DNA of 41,808 nucleotides from assembly GCA_045651205.1 (NCBI GenBank), contig JAZRSA010000061.1, forward strand, positions 1 to 41,808, read 5' to 3'. Both the position numbers and the translations under genes were made by a program. The notes beneath the pieces are model-generated. The model was not told the origin of the DNA. It saw nothing but the letters and a program-made list of their open reading frames with translations, and ran no database searches. This DNA is from UMGS1649 sp045651205 (lineage in GTDB: Bacteria; Bacillota; Clostridia; TANB77; CAG-465). Positions within the stretch are counted from its first letter, which is position 1, and every line of letters begins with the position of its first letter. Below, piece after piece: positions 1 to 6,593 of this stretch.

Positions 1-2
1 CT

Positions 3-602
3 GATACTTTAACTTCTCCAAAGGTAGAAAAGAAAGAATTATCTATACTATCTATAGGTGAAGTTGAAACATTGCTTGAACAACCAAACACAAGCGATTT
101 AAAAGGCCAAAGAGATAAAGCTATGCTTGAAGTTTTATATGCAACAGGTATAAGAGTTACAGAGCTTATATCCCTTAATATAAGTGACGTTAATTTAAAT
201 GCAGGACATATTAAAGTTAAGAAGAAAAATAAGGAAAGAATAATACCACTAGGAAATACAACTTTAAGATATTTAAGAGAATATGTTGAAAATGTGAGAC
301 CTCTTCTTATAAAGACAGAGGAAGAAGTATCTTTATTTATAAACGCAAATGGTCAAAAAATGACAAGACAAGGTTTCTGGAAGATATTAAAACAATATAA
401 AGAACAAGCTAAAATAGATAAAGAATTAACACCACACACAATCAGACATTCATTTGCAGTACATATGTTGCAAAATGGTGCTGAAATAAAAACAGTACAA
501 GAATTATTAGGACACACAGATGTAGCATCTACTTTAATGTACACACATGTTGCAGATATGAGACTAAGAGATGAGTACTTAAAAGCACATCCAAGAGGAT
601 AG
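3..602 (+). CDS. xerD: Tyrosine site-specific recombinase XerC/XerD type, 5' truncated by the window edge
   Basis: The reading frame is open from the window edge, so the N-terminal core-binding domain is missing; only the tail of the linker and the whole catalytic domain are present. The catalytic set of tyrosine recombinases can be read in order: Arg in TGIRVTE, Lys in the beta-hairpin VKKKNKER, HTIRH for the His-x-x-Arg box, LLGH for the second His, and the nucleophile Tyr in LMYTHV. Family knowledge: Xer proteins resolve chromosome dimers at dif at the division septum. The C-terminus is complete and ends a few residues after the Tyr, as in XerC/XerD, with no integrase-type extension. A phage or transposon integrase is therefore less likely, but XerC, XerD and XerA cannot be told apart from this half. 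An intrinsic terminator follows directly. Confidence 0.85.
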   Translation, partial: DTLTSPKVEKKELSILSIGEVETLLEQPNTSDLKGQRDKAMLEVLYATGIRVTELISLNISDVNLNAGHIKVKKKNKERIIPLGNTTLRYLREYVENVRPLLIKTEEEVSLFINANGQKMTRQGFWKILKQYKEQAKIDKELTPHTIRHSFAVHMLQNGAEIKTVQELLGHTDVASTLMYTHVADMRLRDEYLKAHPRG

Positions 603-608
603 AACATT

Positions 609-636
609 AAGCGGATACATAAGTATTCGCTTTTTA
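609..636 (+). terminator. Intrinsic terminator after the Xer recombinase
   Basis: A 10-bp stem, AAGCGGATAC with GTATTCGCTT (one G-T wobble), has a 4-base loop and runs into TTTTT. It separates the recombinase from truA. Confidence 0.75.
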
Positions 637-687
637 TATACATAAAAAACAAGTAATAGAATTAATGCAAATACATTGGGAGAAATT

Positions 688-1425
688 ATGAGAAATATTA
701 AATTAACAATAGAATATGACGGAACTAACTTTAGTGGTTGGCAAATACAAAAAGATAAAAGAACAATAGAAGAAGAGTTAGAAGTGGCTTTGGCTAAAAT
801 ATTAAAAGAAGAAGTTAAAGTAATTGGTTCTGGAAGAACTGATGCTGGAGTTCATGCAATGGGACAAGTTGCAAACTTCAAAACAGACAAGACAATAAAA
901 CCAGAAGAGTTACATGCTGCGTTAAATACAATGCTACCTTATGATATAGTAATACTTAATGTGGAAGATGTGGATGAAAGCTTTAATGCAAGAATATCTG
1001 CAAAGGCAAAACACTATAGATATGTGATTAACAATGCTAAATTCCCATCTGCACTTAATGCAAATAGAGAATATCATTACAAATATTTCTTAGATACAGA
1101 AGCTATGCAACTAGCAGCAAATGATCTTAAAGGTAAACATGATTTTAAGGCGTTTATGGCAGCAGGCAGCACAGTTAAAGATACTGAAAGAGAAATTTAT
1201 GATATACAGGTTGCAAGACTTGGAAATAGAGTTATAATAGATGTAGTGGGTAATGGCTTTTTATACAATATGGTTAGAATAATTGCAGGAACTTTAATTG
1301 ATGTTGGTTCTGGTAAGTTAGACATATGTGTAATAAAGAATATGATAGAAACTGGGGATAGAAACCTTGGTGGAAGAACAGTTGCACCAGAAGGATTATT
1401 CTTAGTGGATGTAGCATATAATTAA
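688..1425 (+). CDS. truA: tRNA pseudouridine(38-40) synthase TruA
   Basis: TruA isomerises uridines 38, 39 and 40 of the tRNA anticodon arm in the cytoplasm. The product is 245 residues, the usual bacterial length. The catalytic Asp is D52 in GSGRTDAGVHA, preceded by the family N-terminus IEYDGTNFSGWQ. The C-terminal NGFLYNMVRIIAGTL and GGRTVAPEGLFL blocks are also typical. A TTG at 676 is in frame, but it overlaps the ribosome binding site GGGAG (678-682), so I chose the ATG at 688. The next gene starts 31 bases on with no terminator between, so the two are probably cotranscribed. Confidence 0.95.
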   Translation: MRNIKLTIEYDGTNFSGWQIQKDKRTIEEELEVALAKILKEEVKVIGSGRTDAGVHAMGQVANFKTDKTIKPEELHAALNTMLPYDIVILNVEDVDESFNARISAKAKHYRYVINNAKFPSALNANREYHYKYFLDTEAMQLAANDLKGKHDFKAFMAAGSTVKDTEREIYDIQVARLGNRVIIDVVGNGFLYNMVRIIAGTLIDVGSGKLDICVIKNMIETGDRNLGGRTVAPEGLFLVDVAYN

Positions 1426-1456
1426 TAAATTTAACTTAAGTATTAAAGAGGGTATA

Positions 1457-2656
1457 ATGAACAAAAGAATAGGAAAAGAAGCTAAAAAATTGCTCTTTGG
1501 AGATTTAATATACATTCTAACGGGAGTGTTTATTAATACGTTTCTAGTTGCATATTTTTTAGAGGTAACAGATGATAATATAACTAAAATAGCACTTTAC
1601 TATTTAACAGTACATGCTATAAGATTTATTGGTGCATTAGTAGTAGGGGAACATATTAAAAAGCACCCTGAAATAATAAAGCCGGTATTATCTTTAAGTG
1701 TAATAGCACGAGCGGTATTTATATTATTTATAGTAGTATTAAAAGAAAATATAGTAAACAGTTATATTTGGGTTGCAAGTATATATGCAATATCTGAAGT
1801 GCTCTACTGGTCAACGCATGAGATGATGTATATAGGACTTACAAATAATGATAACAGAAAGAAGTTTGTATCTGTTAAAAAGGTATTAGATAAAATAATA
1901 AATGTAGTAGCGCCGGTGATACTTGGTACATCTATAGAGTTGGCATCTTTTAACGATATAGCTGTATATGTATTTATACTAGCATTAGTAGAGATAGCTT
2001 TAACATTATGGATTAAACAACCATATATGGCTAATGAAAACAAGAAATATAATATGCAAGGATTTAAATCTACTGTAGTAGAATATGGACTTGATGATGT
2101 AAAGAATTTTGCAAAAGCTGGTGTTGTTTATGGAATATTTGAAAAGACAATAAGCAAGATTATAATAGTAATAACCCTTATGATATTTAAAACGCAAATA
2201 GGTCTTGGAGTACTAACAACAGTATTTTCATTGTGTTCGATGCTTGCAATTTTAATATATAACAAGTTAGATACTAAGAAGACATATAAGTCTATATTTA
2301 ACATTATATCTATAGCTATAATATTTAGTGTTATTGGGGTATTTTTAGATATAAACAAGATAACATTAATAATATTTAATTTTTGCTATATGGTTGGTTT
2401 TGGAATATATGATGTTGTATACAACATTAAAAAAGCAAATATAGTTGTAGATAATGAAATAGAAGAGTATAAAGAGGAATACCTTGCGTATGTTACAGCA
2501 TCAATATCTTTAGGAAGAATAATAGGATATGGCATGATGTTTGTAGCGGGCGTGTTAAATAGTTTATTGTTCTTTAAATTACTTTTAGTTGTTACTACAA
2601 TAGCAATACCTTTGTTTACAAGGTACCTTATAAAATTAGAAGAAAGCAAGAAATAG
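1457..2656 (+). CDS. MFS-like multi-pass membrane transporter, substrate unknown
   Basis: The 399-residue protein consists almost entirely of hydrophobic helices, about 12 by eye, with short charged loops (for example EHIKKHPEI and DKIINVVAP). This layout fits the major facilitator superfamily. The helix arrangement and the loop after helix 4 (STHEMMYIGLTNNDNRKKFVS) recall MFS proteins annotated as YQGE-type or unspecified permeases. No residue pattern reveals a substrate. The start ATG is preceded by GAGGG at about 8 bases. It lies 31 bases behind truA and is closed by the 2665-2703 hairpin. A non-MFS polytopic protein remains possible. Confidence 0.6.
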   Translation: MNKRIGKEAKKLLFGDLIYILTGVFINTFLVAYFLEVTDDNITKIALYYLTVHAIRFIGALVVGEHIKKHPEIIKPVLSLSVIARAVFILFIVVLKENIVNSYIWVASIYAISEVLYWSTHEMMYIGLTNNDNRKKFVSVKKVLDKIINVVAPVILGTSIELASFNDIAVYVFILALVEIALTLWIKQPYMANENKKYNMQGFKSTVVEYGLDDVKNFAKAGVVYGIFEKTISKIIIVITLMIFKTQIGLGVLTTVFSLCSMLAILIYNKLDTKKTYKSIFNIISIAIIFSVIGVFLDINKITLIIFNFCYMVGFGIYDVVYNIKKANIVVDNEIEEYKEEYLAYVTASISLGRIIGYGMMFVAGVLNSLLFFKLLLVVTTIAIPLFTRYLIKLEESKK

Positions 2657-2661
2657 CAAAG

Positions 2662-2690
2662 TTGAAATAACACAGTAATTATGGTATAAT
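2662..2690 (+). promoter_or_regulatory. Sigma-A promoter of the DUF1385 gene
   Basis: The -35 element TTGAAA (2662-2667) and -10 element TATAAT (2685-2690) are separated by exactly 17 bases. The -10 element and most of the spacer lie inside the long inverted repeat 2665-2703. Confidence 0.75.
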
Positions 2691-2703
2691 TACTGTGTTA
2701 TTT
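2665..2703 (+). terminator. Perfect 18-bp inverted repeat, terminator and/or operator, overlapping a promoter
   Basis: AATAACACAGTAATTAT (from 2666) pairs perfectly with ATAATTACTGTGTTATT (to 2702), with a 3-base loop GGT and one further A-T pair outside. The T-run after it is short (TTT). It is best read as the terminator of the truA-transporter unit. It also contains the -10 box of the next promoter, so a dyad operator or a shared terminator/promoter is equally possible. Confidence 0.6.
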
Positions 2704-2738
2704 AAAGTTTTTCCATTAATAATTTGAAGGAGGATCAA

Positions 2739-3563
2739 ATGATAAACGTTAGTGGCCAAAGTTATAACAATGGCATCAAATTTATAGGCGAGCGGTATAA
2801 TGTAAGTTTTTATGATGAATGCGAAAAGACAAGAATTGTAGTTAAGCAAAACATATTTAAAGAAACAAGTTTACTTAATCGGATTTTAAGAAAGATTCCA
2901 TTAGTAAGAGGATTTATAAATGTCATATGCAATAACCATTGGTTACTTGCAATAATAGTTGTGGACATTATTATGAATCTAATAACAATTGGAGAAGAAA
3001 GTTCTTTAAGTGAGCGTGCAACAATGCTTCTTGGAATATTGTCACTTTGTACCTTTATAATTGCAGTTTCACTTTGCTTATATTTCATGGCTAGAACTTT
3101 TGTAAAAATGAAGACAACGTGGATGTATCACGGTGCAGAACATAAGGTAATAGAAACAAATTATAAAGGCAATGAAATTAATATGCAAAACTGCAGAATG
3201 GCTCCGCGTGTAAGTGATAACTGTGGAACAATGTTAGTAAGTCTAATGATATTTGTAGGACTAGTTCTAAATTTAGTTCAAATAATTGCTAACGTGCAAT
3301 TATGGGGTTCAATAGAGCTTATTCTTATGATAACTATAGCATATGAATTGTTTCGCATGAATAGAAGCGTGGTAATATTAAAACCTGCCTTTAAACTAGG
3401 GTATTTTCTGCAAGAAAAATGCTTTACTAAAGAACCAACTAATTACCAATTAGCTAAAGCAATGGTTGCATTTTCTATATTAGAAGGTCTTGAAAAAGAT
3501 GAACTTACTATAGAAGATGTTAATGAAGTGCTAGGCGAAGCGGAGTTTAAAAGTGTACTTTAA
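2739..3563 (+). CDS. DUF1385 (YqhQ-like) membrane protein
   Basis: The 274-residue protein is recognised by the DUF1385 core at about residues 129-165: MYHGAEHKVI, then NCRMAPRVSDNCGT. This matches the family pattern of a His-Gly-Ala-Glu-His-Lys box followed by a Pro-Arg-x(3)-Cys-Gly-Thr box. Those His, Glu and Cys residues suggest metal binding, but the biochemical role is not established. Hydrophobic stretches lie on both sides of the core (about residues 65-85, 95-120, 165-215). The start is ATG 2739 behind AAGGAGG (2727-2733); an in-frame TTG at 2724 is part of that leader and was rejected. It has its own promoter (2662-2690) and a terminator downstream, so it is a single-gene unit. Confidence 0.85.
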   Translation: MINVSGQSYNNGIKFIGERYNVSFYDECEKTRIVVKQNIFKETSLLNRILRKIPLVRGFINVICNNHWLLAIIVVDIIMNLITIGEESSLSERATMLLGILSLCTFIIAVSLCLYFMARTFVKMKTTWMYHGAEHKVIETNYKGNEINMQNCRMAPRVSDNCGTMLVSLMIFVGLVLNLVQIIANVQLWGSIELILMITIAYELFRMNRSVVILKPAFKLGYFLQEKCFTKEPTNYQLAKAMVAFSILEGLEKDELTIEDVNEVLGEAEFKSVL

Positions 3564-3587
3564 TTAAAGGAAACAGGATAACAAAAT

Positions 3588-3618
3588 AAAACACCTTGAG
3601 ATTTTTCAAGGTGTTTTT
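3588..3618. terminator. Bidirectional intrinsic terminator between convergent units
   Basis: AAAACACCTTGA (3588-3599) pairs with TCAAGGTGTTTT (3606-3617). The flanks are A-rich on the left and T-rich on the right, so it can stop the DUF1385 gene and the facing minus-strand pair. Confidence 0.85.
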
Positions 3619-3652
3619 GTTGTAGTAAAGCAAAATTACGGAAGGGAAATAA

Positions 3653-3871
3653 TTAATATCCGTTGATGATTGTTTCAAGCATAACATAGTAGTCTGTTTT
3701 ATCGTAAGAACCGGATTTACCAACTACTTTAATGCCAAACATTCCTCTTAGAAATGCAGCTTTTTCACTTGCGTTTTTGATGCTTGTTGCTTCTTCAATG
3801 AGTTCATCAGCTTTTTCTGCACTGGGTGCAGTCTCGATTAAGAGCTTAAGTTGTTCGTGAGTTAAGTTCAT
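3653..3871 (-). CDS. Small 72-residue protein sharing a domain with the adjacent membrane protein
   Basis: I do not recognise the family. The protein is short, soluble-looking and helical. Its first 45 residues (LTHEQLKLLIETAPSAEKAD onward) resemble the C-terminal 65-70 residues of the upstream membrane protein, which begins LSSEELVHLISTAPNTDIAN. Both continue with an acidic helix, an aromatic/Lys segment and a final helix ending in DYYVMLETII or IYLDILNQVM. The ATG overlaps the previous stop by one base (TAATG), with AAGGAG upstream, so the two are translationally coupled. This looks like a free-standing copy of the cytoplasmic domain, possibly a partner or competitor of it. Confidence 0.7.
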   Translation of the reverse strand: MNLTHEQLKLLIETAPSAEKADELIEEATSIKNASEKAAFLRGMFGIKVVGKSGSYDKTDYYVMLETIINGY

Positions 3872-4560
3872 TATGGGGTCTCCTTAATTGTATTTTTTGC
3901 CATAACTTGATTTAGAATATCTAAATATATTTCTTCATCTGTATTTAGAGAAATATTTATTAGAGATTCTTTATAAAGTTTTTTGATTAAAAGATATTTG
4001 TCACGTGTTTCTGTAATTCCTGTGACAGATTCAATAATTTGGTTTGCAATGTCTGTGTTTGGAGCGGTGGAAATTAAGTGTACAAGTTCTTCTGAACTTA
4101 GTATTTCTGCCATATCTCCAGTAACATAAGTGTTTTTCTTTTTTTCTCTAGCACGCGCCATACGAATTCTTTTTCCGTCAAAGTTTGCCGTGGTTATAAT
4201 TACGATGCTTATACCAATATTGGTTATGTGTATCCAAAAGAGAGGTAAAGCAATTCTACCACCGGTAGATATTAACAAAGAAGAACCAAATAACAGCGCA
4301 TTAAAGACAATAAGGTTTTGGATCCTTATTAACATCTTCATATACTTTTCCATTATGTTATTTTCATCTTCTTCGTATTGATGACCAAGGAAAAACATTA
4401 ATATGTAGTACATAAAGAAGTACAAGAGTCCTACGAAAATACCGGACATTATAGATAAGAAAATTAATTTTTCTGTCCGTACAATTAAGTTACAAAGTGT
4501 TCCATAAATTATACCGAATATGCCAAAGATAAAAGCGGTAATATAGTAACGTTTTTTCAT
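3871..4560 (-). CDS. Four-helix membrane protein with a cytoplasmic helical C-terminal domain
   Basis: The product has 229 residues. Hydrophobic segments lie at about 7-27, 33-58, 79-98 and 100-124. A basic stretch (KRIRMARAREKKKN) marks the cytoplasmic side, and a soluble domain covers about 150-220. That domain is paralogous to the 72-residue protein encoded directly downstream. I do not recognise a named family. An ATG 15 bases upstream (4575) is in frame, but it begins within the AAAGGAA ribosome binding site, so the start at 4560 is preferred. The promoter is at 4612-4640 (minus) and the pair ends at the 3588-3618 terminator. Confidence 0.75.
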   Translation of the reverse strand: MKKRYYITAFIFGIFGIIYGTLCNLIVRTEKLIFLSIMSGIFVGLLYFFMYYILMFFLGHQYEEDENNIMEKYMKMLIRIQNLIVFNALLFGSSLLISTGGRIALPLFWIHITNIGISIVIITTANFDGKRIRMARAREKKKNTYVTGDMAEILSSEELVHLISTAPNTDIANQIIESVTGITETRDKYLLIKKLYKESLINISLNTDEEIYLDILNQVMAKNTIKETP

Positions 4561-4611
4561 ATGTATTCCTTTCAAAAAATATTTTTCAAGTATATTAAAT
4601 TAACATAAAAT

Positions 4612-4640
4612 ATTTTACCACATATTGTGTATTTTAGCAA
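4612..4640 (-). promoter_or_regulatory. Sigma-A promoter of the minus-strand membrane-protein pair
   Basis: Reading the minus strand, TTGCTA (4635-4640) and TAAAAT (4612-4617) are 17 bases apart. This gives a leader of about 45 bases before the ATG at 4560. Confidence 0.6.
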
Positions 4641-4649
4641 GAAGCGTAT

Positions 4650-4677
4650 AAAAAAAAGAAATCCCCCGAAGGGGACT
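4650..4677 (-). terminator. Intrinsic terminator of the lipoprotein gene
   Basis: On the minus strand, GTCCCC pairs with GGGGAT around a TTCG tetraloop and runs into a T-rich tract. It sits directly behind the stop codon at 4683. Confidence 0.8.
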
Positions 4678-4682
4678 GAAAT

Positions 4683-5012
4683 TTATTCAATTTCAGAGCT
4701 CGGGGAATAAAGTTTTGGGGTACCATCTGCATTATACATAACGGTAGGACCGCCACCTTCGAAACCATCTAAGTAGGTATACATTACCATAGTATCGGGG
4801 TCATACATAATATACTGGTAAATACCAGATTTTCTAATATCACCCTTGTTTATTACGATAAAGGTTCCATACATAGTTTCAGCTTCGGTATTGGCCTCAG
4901 CTTCGGCTTCTTGGTCTTTGACATCTGTTGCAGGTTCTATTGCATAACATGATACTAAAGAACCACATACTAAGAGGGCTATAATTATTGCGAGAAATAG
5001 GCGTCTTGCCAT
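4683..5012 (-). CDS. Small predicted lipoprotein, DUF6440-like C-terminal domain
   Basis: The protein has 109 residues. It starts with a basic/hydrophobic signal (MARRLFLAIIIALLVCGS) ending in the lipobox LVSC, so C22 is the predicted lipidated residue after signal peptidase II cleavage. An acidic Ala/Glu-rich linker (about 30-46) leads to a small domain with IMYDPDTMVMYTYLDG and GGGPTVMYNADGTPKLY. That pattern resembles the short domains in which a D.DTGV.Y stretch precedes a GG-rich strand and DGKP, annotated as DUF6440; I am not certain of the assignment. AGGAGGA precedes the ATG. The unit has its own promoter (5063-5091), a palindrome in the leader (5031-5043) and its own terminator. Confidence 0.75.
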   Translation of the reverse strand: MARRLFLAIIIALLVCGSLVSCYAIEPATDVKDQEAEAEANTEAETMYGTFIVINKGDIRKSGIYQYIMYDPDTMVMYTYLDGFEGGGPTVMYNADGTPKLYSPSSEIE

Positions 5013-5030
5013 TTCATTCCTCCTGTTTAA

Positions 5031-5043
5031 AGTCCAGTGGACT
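5031..5043. repeat. Palindrome in the lipoprotein leader, possible operator
   Basis: AGTCCAGTGGACT is a perfect dyad around a central G. It lies about 13-25 bases downstream of the expected transcription start on the minus strand, a position where a repressor could block the lipoprotein gene. No known operator matched by eye. Confidence 0.4.
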
Positions 5044-5062
5044 ATTATTTAACTACAATATA

Positions 5063-5091
5063 ATTATACCACAAGTTTACATAAAAGTAAA
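5063..5091 (-). promoter_or_regulatory. Probable sigma-A promoter of the lipoprotein gene
   Basis: On the minus strand, TTTACT (5086-5091) lies 17 bases from a perfect TATAAT (5063-5068). The -35 element is weak. Confidence 0.55.
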
Positions 5092-5122
5092 ATCGACTGC
5101 AAAATATTACATTTACAGCAAC

Positions 5123-5151
5123 AAAAAACACCAAACATAATGTTTGGTGTT
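5123..5151 (-). terminator. Intrinsic terminator of tRNA-Leu
   Basis: An 11-bp stem, AACACCAAACA (5127-5137) with TGTTTGGTGTT (5141-5151), has a 3-base loop. It is followed on the minus strand by a T-rich tract, just beyond the CCA end of the tRNA. Confidence 0.85.
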
Positions 5152-5155
5152 AATT

Positions 5156-5242
5156 TGGTGGGAAAGATCGGAATCGAACCGATACGAGTGTTACCTCGCA
5201 GGATTTTAAGTCCTGTGCGTCTGCCAGTTCCGCCACTATCCC
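5156..5242 (-). tRNA. tRNA-Leu (anticodon UAA)
   Basis: The minus strand folds as a class II tRNA of 87 bases with an encoded CCA. The D-arm region GCGGAACTGGCAGACGC is typical of tRNA-Leu. The anticodon stem CAGGA/TCCTG encloses CTTAAAA (anticodon TAA). The long variable arm pairs GCGAG with CTCGT, the T-arm is ATCGG-TTCGATT-CCGAT, and the discriminator is A, as Leu tRNAs need. The acceptor GGGATAG/CTTTCCC pairs except for a T-T opposition at position 5-68. It is a stand-alone gene with its own promoter and terminator. Confidence 0.96.
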
Positions 5243-5253
5243 GTACAAGCAAT

Positions 5254-5282
5254 ATATTAACATTTTTTTAGGTTAAAGTCAA
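5254..5282 (-). promoter_or_regulatory. Sigma-A promoter of tRNA-Leu
   Basis: On the minus strand, TTGACT (5277-5282) and TAATAT (5254-5259) are 17 bases apart, placing the start a few bases before the tRNA 5' end. Confidence 0.75.
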
Positions 5283-5364
5283 CTAAAAAGTGAAAAAAAG
5301 TTGTATAAATTTTAATTTTTTTAAATGAATATATAGTAGTAGTCAAAATTATGACAACAAAAGG

Positions 5365-5392
5365 TTGAAAAAAGCTAGAAATATGATATAAT
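5365..5392 (+). promoter_or_regulatory. Sigma-A promoter of the radical SAM gene
   Basis: TTGAAA (5365-5370) and extended TGA-TATAAT (5387-5392) have a 16-base spacer. The leader is about 45 bases and ends in GAGGAGG (5428-5434) before the ATG. Confidence 0.75.
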
Positions 5393-5441
5393 CTTCGTGT
5401 TGTAAAAAGAAATCCAAATAAATTTATGAGGAGGACAAGAT

Positions 5442-6512
5442 ATGAAATTAGCAAAGCTTACACTCCAAATTAAGCCTGTAGGCAATAATTGCAATCTTCA
5501 TTGCGAATATTGCTACGCAATGCCGTTTAGATGTGAGAACTTCAAAATCCTTGACCTTGCAGTCGTTGAAAAAATCGTCAAGGAAGCTTTGGAAGTAACG
5601 GACAATCTCATCATCACGTGGCATGGTGGTGAACCTACGATGCCTGGTGTTAAGTACTATAAGGACTACATGGAAATTGTAGCAAAGTATAAGGCACCTC
5701 ACCAGAATGTCATAAACATGATTCAGACCAACGCAACGCTCATTACTGATGAGTTTGCACAGTTTTTCGTAGATAACGATTTTATCGTGAGCGTAAGTAT
5801 TGATGGTGATGCAGAAACGCATAACCGTAACAGACATTACGCAAGCGGTAAGGGAAGCTACGAAAAGACTATGGAAGGCGTAACTATTCTTCGTAAGTAT
5901 GGTATTTTCCCGCCTGTTATCGCAACCGTTTCCAAGAACACATATATGGACTGTGAGAGAACGTTTAAGTCTTTCATTAATGAGGGATTTACCGAAATCA
6001 AGTTCAGTCCCGTGTATGATTCTTCTGAAGACGAATTCAGTATCTCTTCTGATGAGTGGCTTGCATATATCAAGAAGGTCATGGATCTTTGGATGGAAAT
6101 GCAGGACCCCACTATCAAGGTAAGAGAAATCGATGAAGTCTTGGAATGGTTTAGCGGCGGCCAAATCAATACCTGCTCCAGTACCAATTCTTGTGTAAAC
6201 TGGATGTCTATCGATGAGGATGGCAACGTTTATCCGTGTGAGTATCTTCGTGCTACTGAAAGCTATGGCAATGTAAAAGAGATGCATATTGCAGATGTCT
6301 TCAAGACGGATGCGCATAAGCGTTTCGTTGCTAAGGTTATGCATGTGCCCGATGAATGCAAAGCATGTGAATTTTACTCTATGTGTGGTAACGGCTGCCC
6401 TGCAACAAGAGTAAAAGGTAACGAGCTTGTATACAACGGTGTGTATGTATACTGTGAAGAAAGAAAGGGTCTCTACAATTATATTGCGGAGATTTTAAAC
6501 AGCGAGGAGTAA
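5442..6512 (+). CDS. Radical SAM/SPASM-domain enzyme (sulfatase- or peptide-maturase type)
   Basis: The 356-residue enzyme has the [4Fe-4S] cluster motif C17-x3-C21-x2-C24 (NCNLHCEYCY), the HGGEPTMPG strand and the SIDGDAETHNRNR block. These are typical of the anaerobic sulfatase-maturating and RiPP-maturating radical SAM groups. The C-terminal part has the SPASM cysteines (C..C in the CSSTNSC region, VYPCEY, CKACEFYSMCGNGC and a late YCEE) that bind two auxiliary clusters. Such enzymes oxidise Ser/Cys side chains or form crosslinks in a peptide or protein. No sulfatase or precursor peptide is adjacent. The nearest candidate is the 32-residue peptide at 9439, about 3 kb on and in a separate unit. 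Codon use is richer in ATC, CTC and AAC than in most of the window. It is a single-gene unit with its own promoter and terminator. Confidence 0.88.
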   Translation: MKLAKLTLQIKPVGNNCNLHCEYCYAMPFRCENFKILDLAVVEKIVKEALEVTDNLIITWHGGEPTMPGVKYYKDYMEIVAKYKAPHQNVINMIQTNATLITDEFAQFFVDNDFIVSVSIDGDAETHNRNRHYASGKGSYEKTMEGVTILRKYGIFPPVIATVSKNTYMDCERTFKSFINEGFTEIKFSPVYDSSEDEFSISSDEWLAYIKKVMDLWMEMQDPTIKVREIDEVLEWFSGGQINTCSSTNSCVNWMSIDEDGNVYPCEYLRATESYGNVKEMHIADVFKTDAHKRFVAKVMHVPDECKACEFYSMCGNGCPATRVKGNELVYNGVYVYCEERKGLYNYIAEILNSEE

Positions 6513-6528
6513 TACACTTCAAACACAA

Positions 6529-6561
6529 AAAAGAGAAGGGATGAATTTCCCTTCTCTTTTA
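6529..6561. terminator. Bidirectional intrinsic terminator between radical SAM and methyltransferase genes
   Basis: AAAAGAGAAGGGA (6529-6541) pairs with TCCCTTCTCTTTT (6548-6560). A-rich and T-rich flanks serve both converging genes. Confidence 0.88.
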
Positions 6562-6593
6562 GTATATGCTAGATATTGTTAGTTATTAATATC

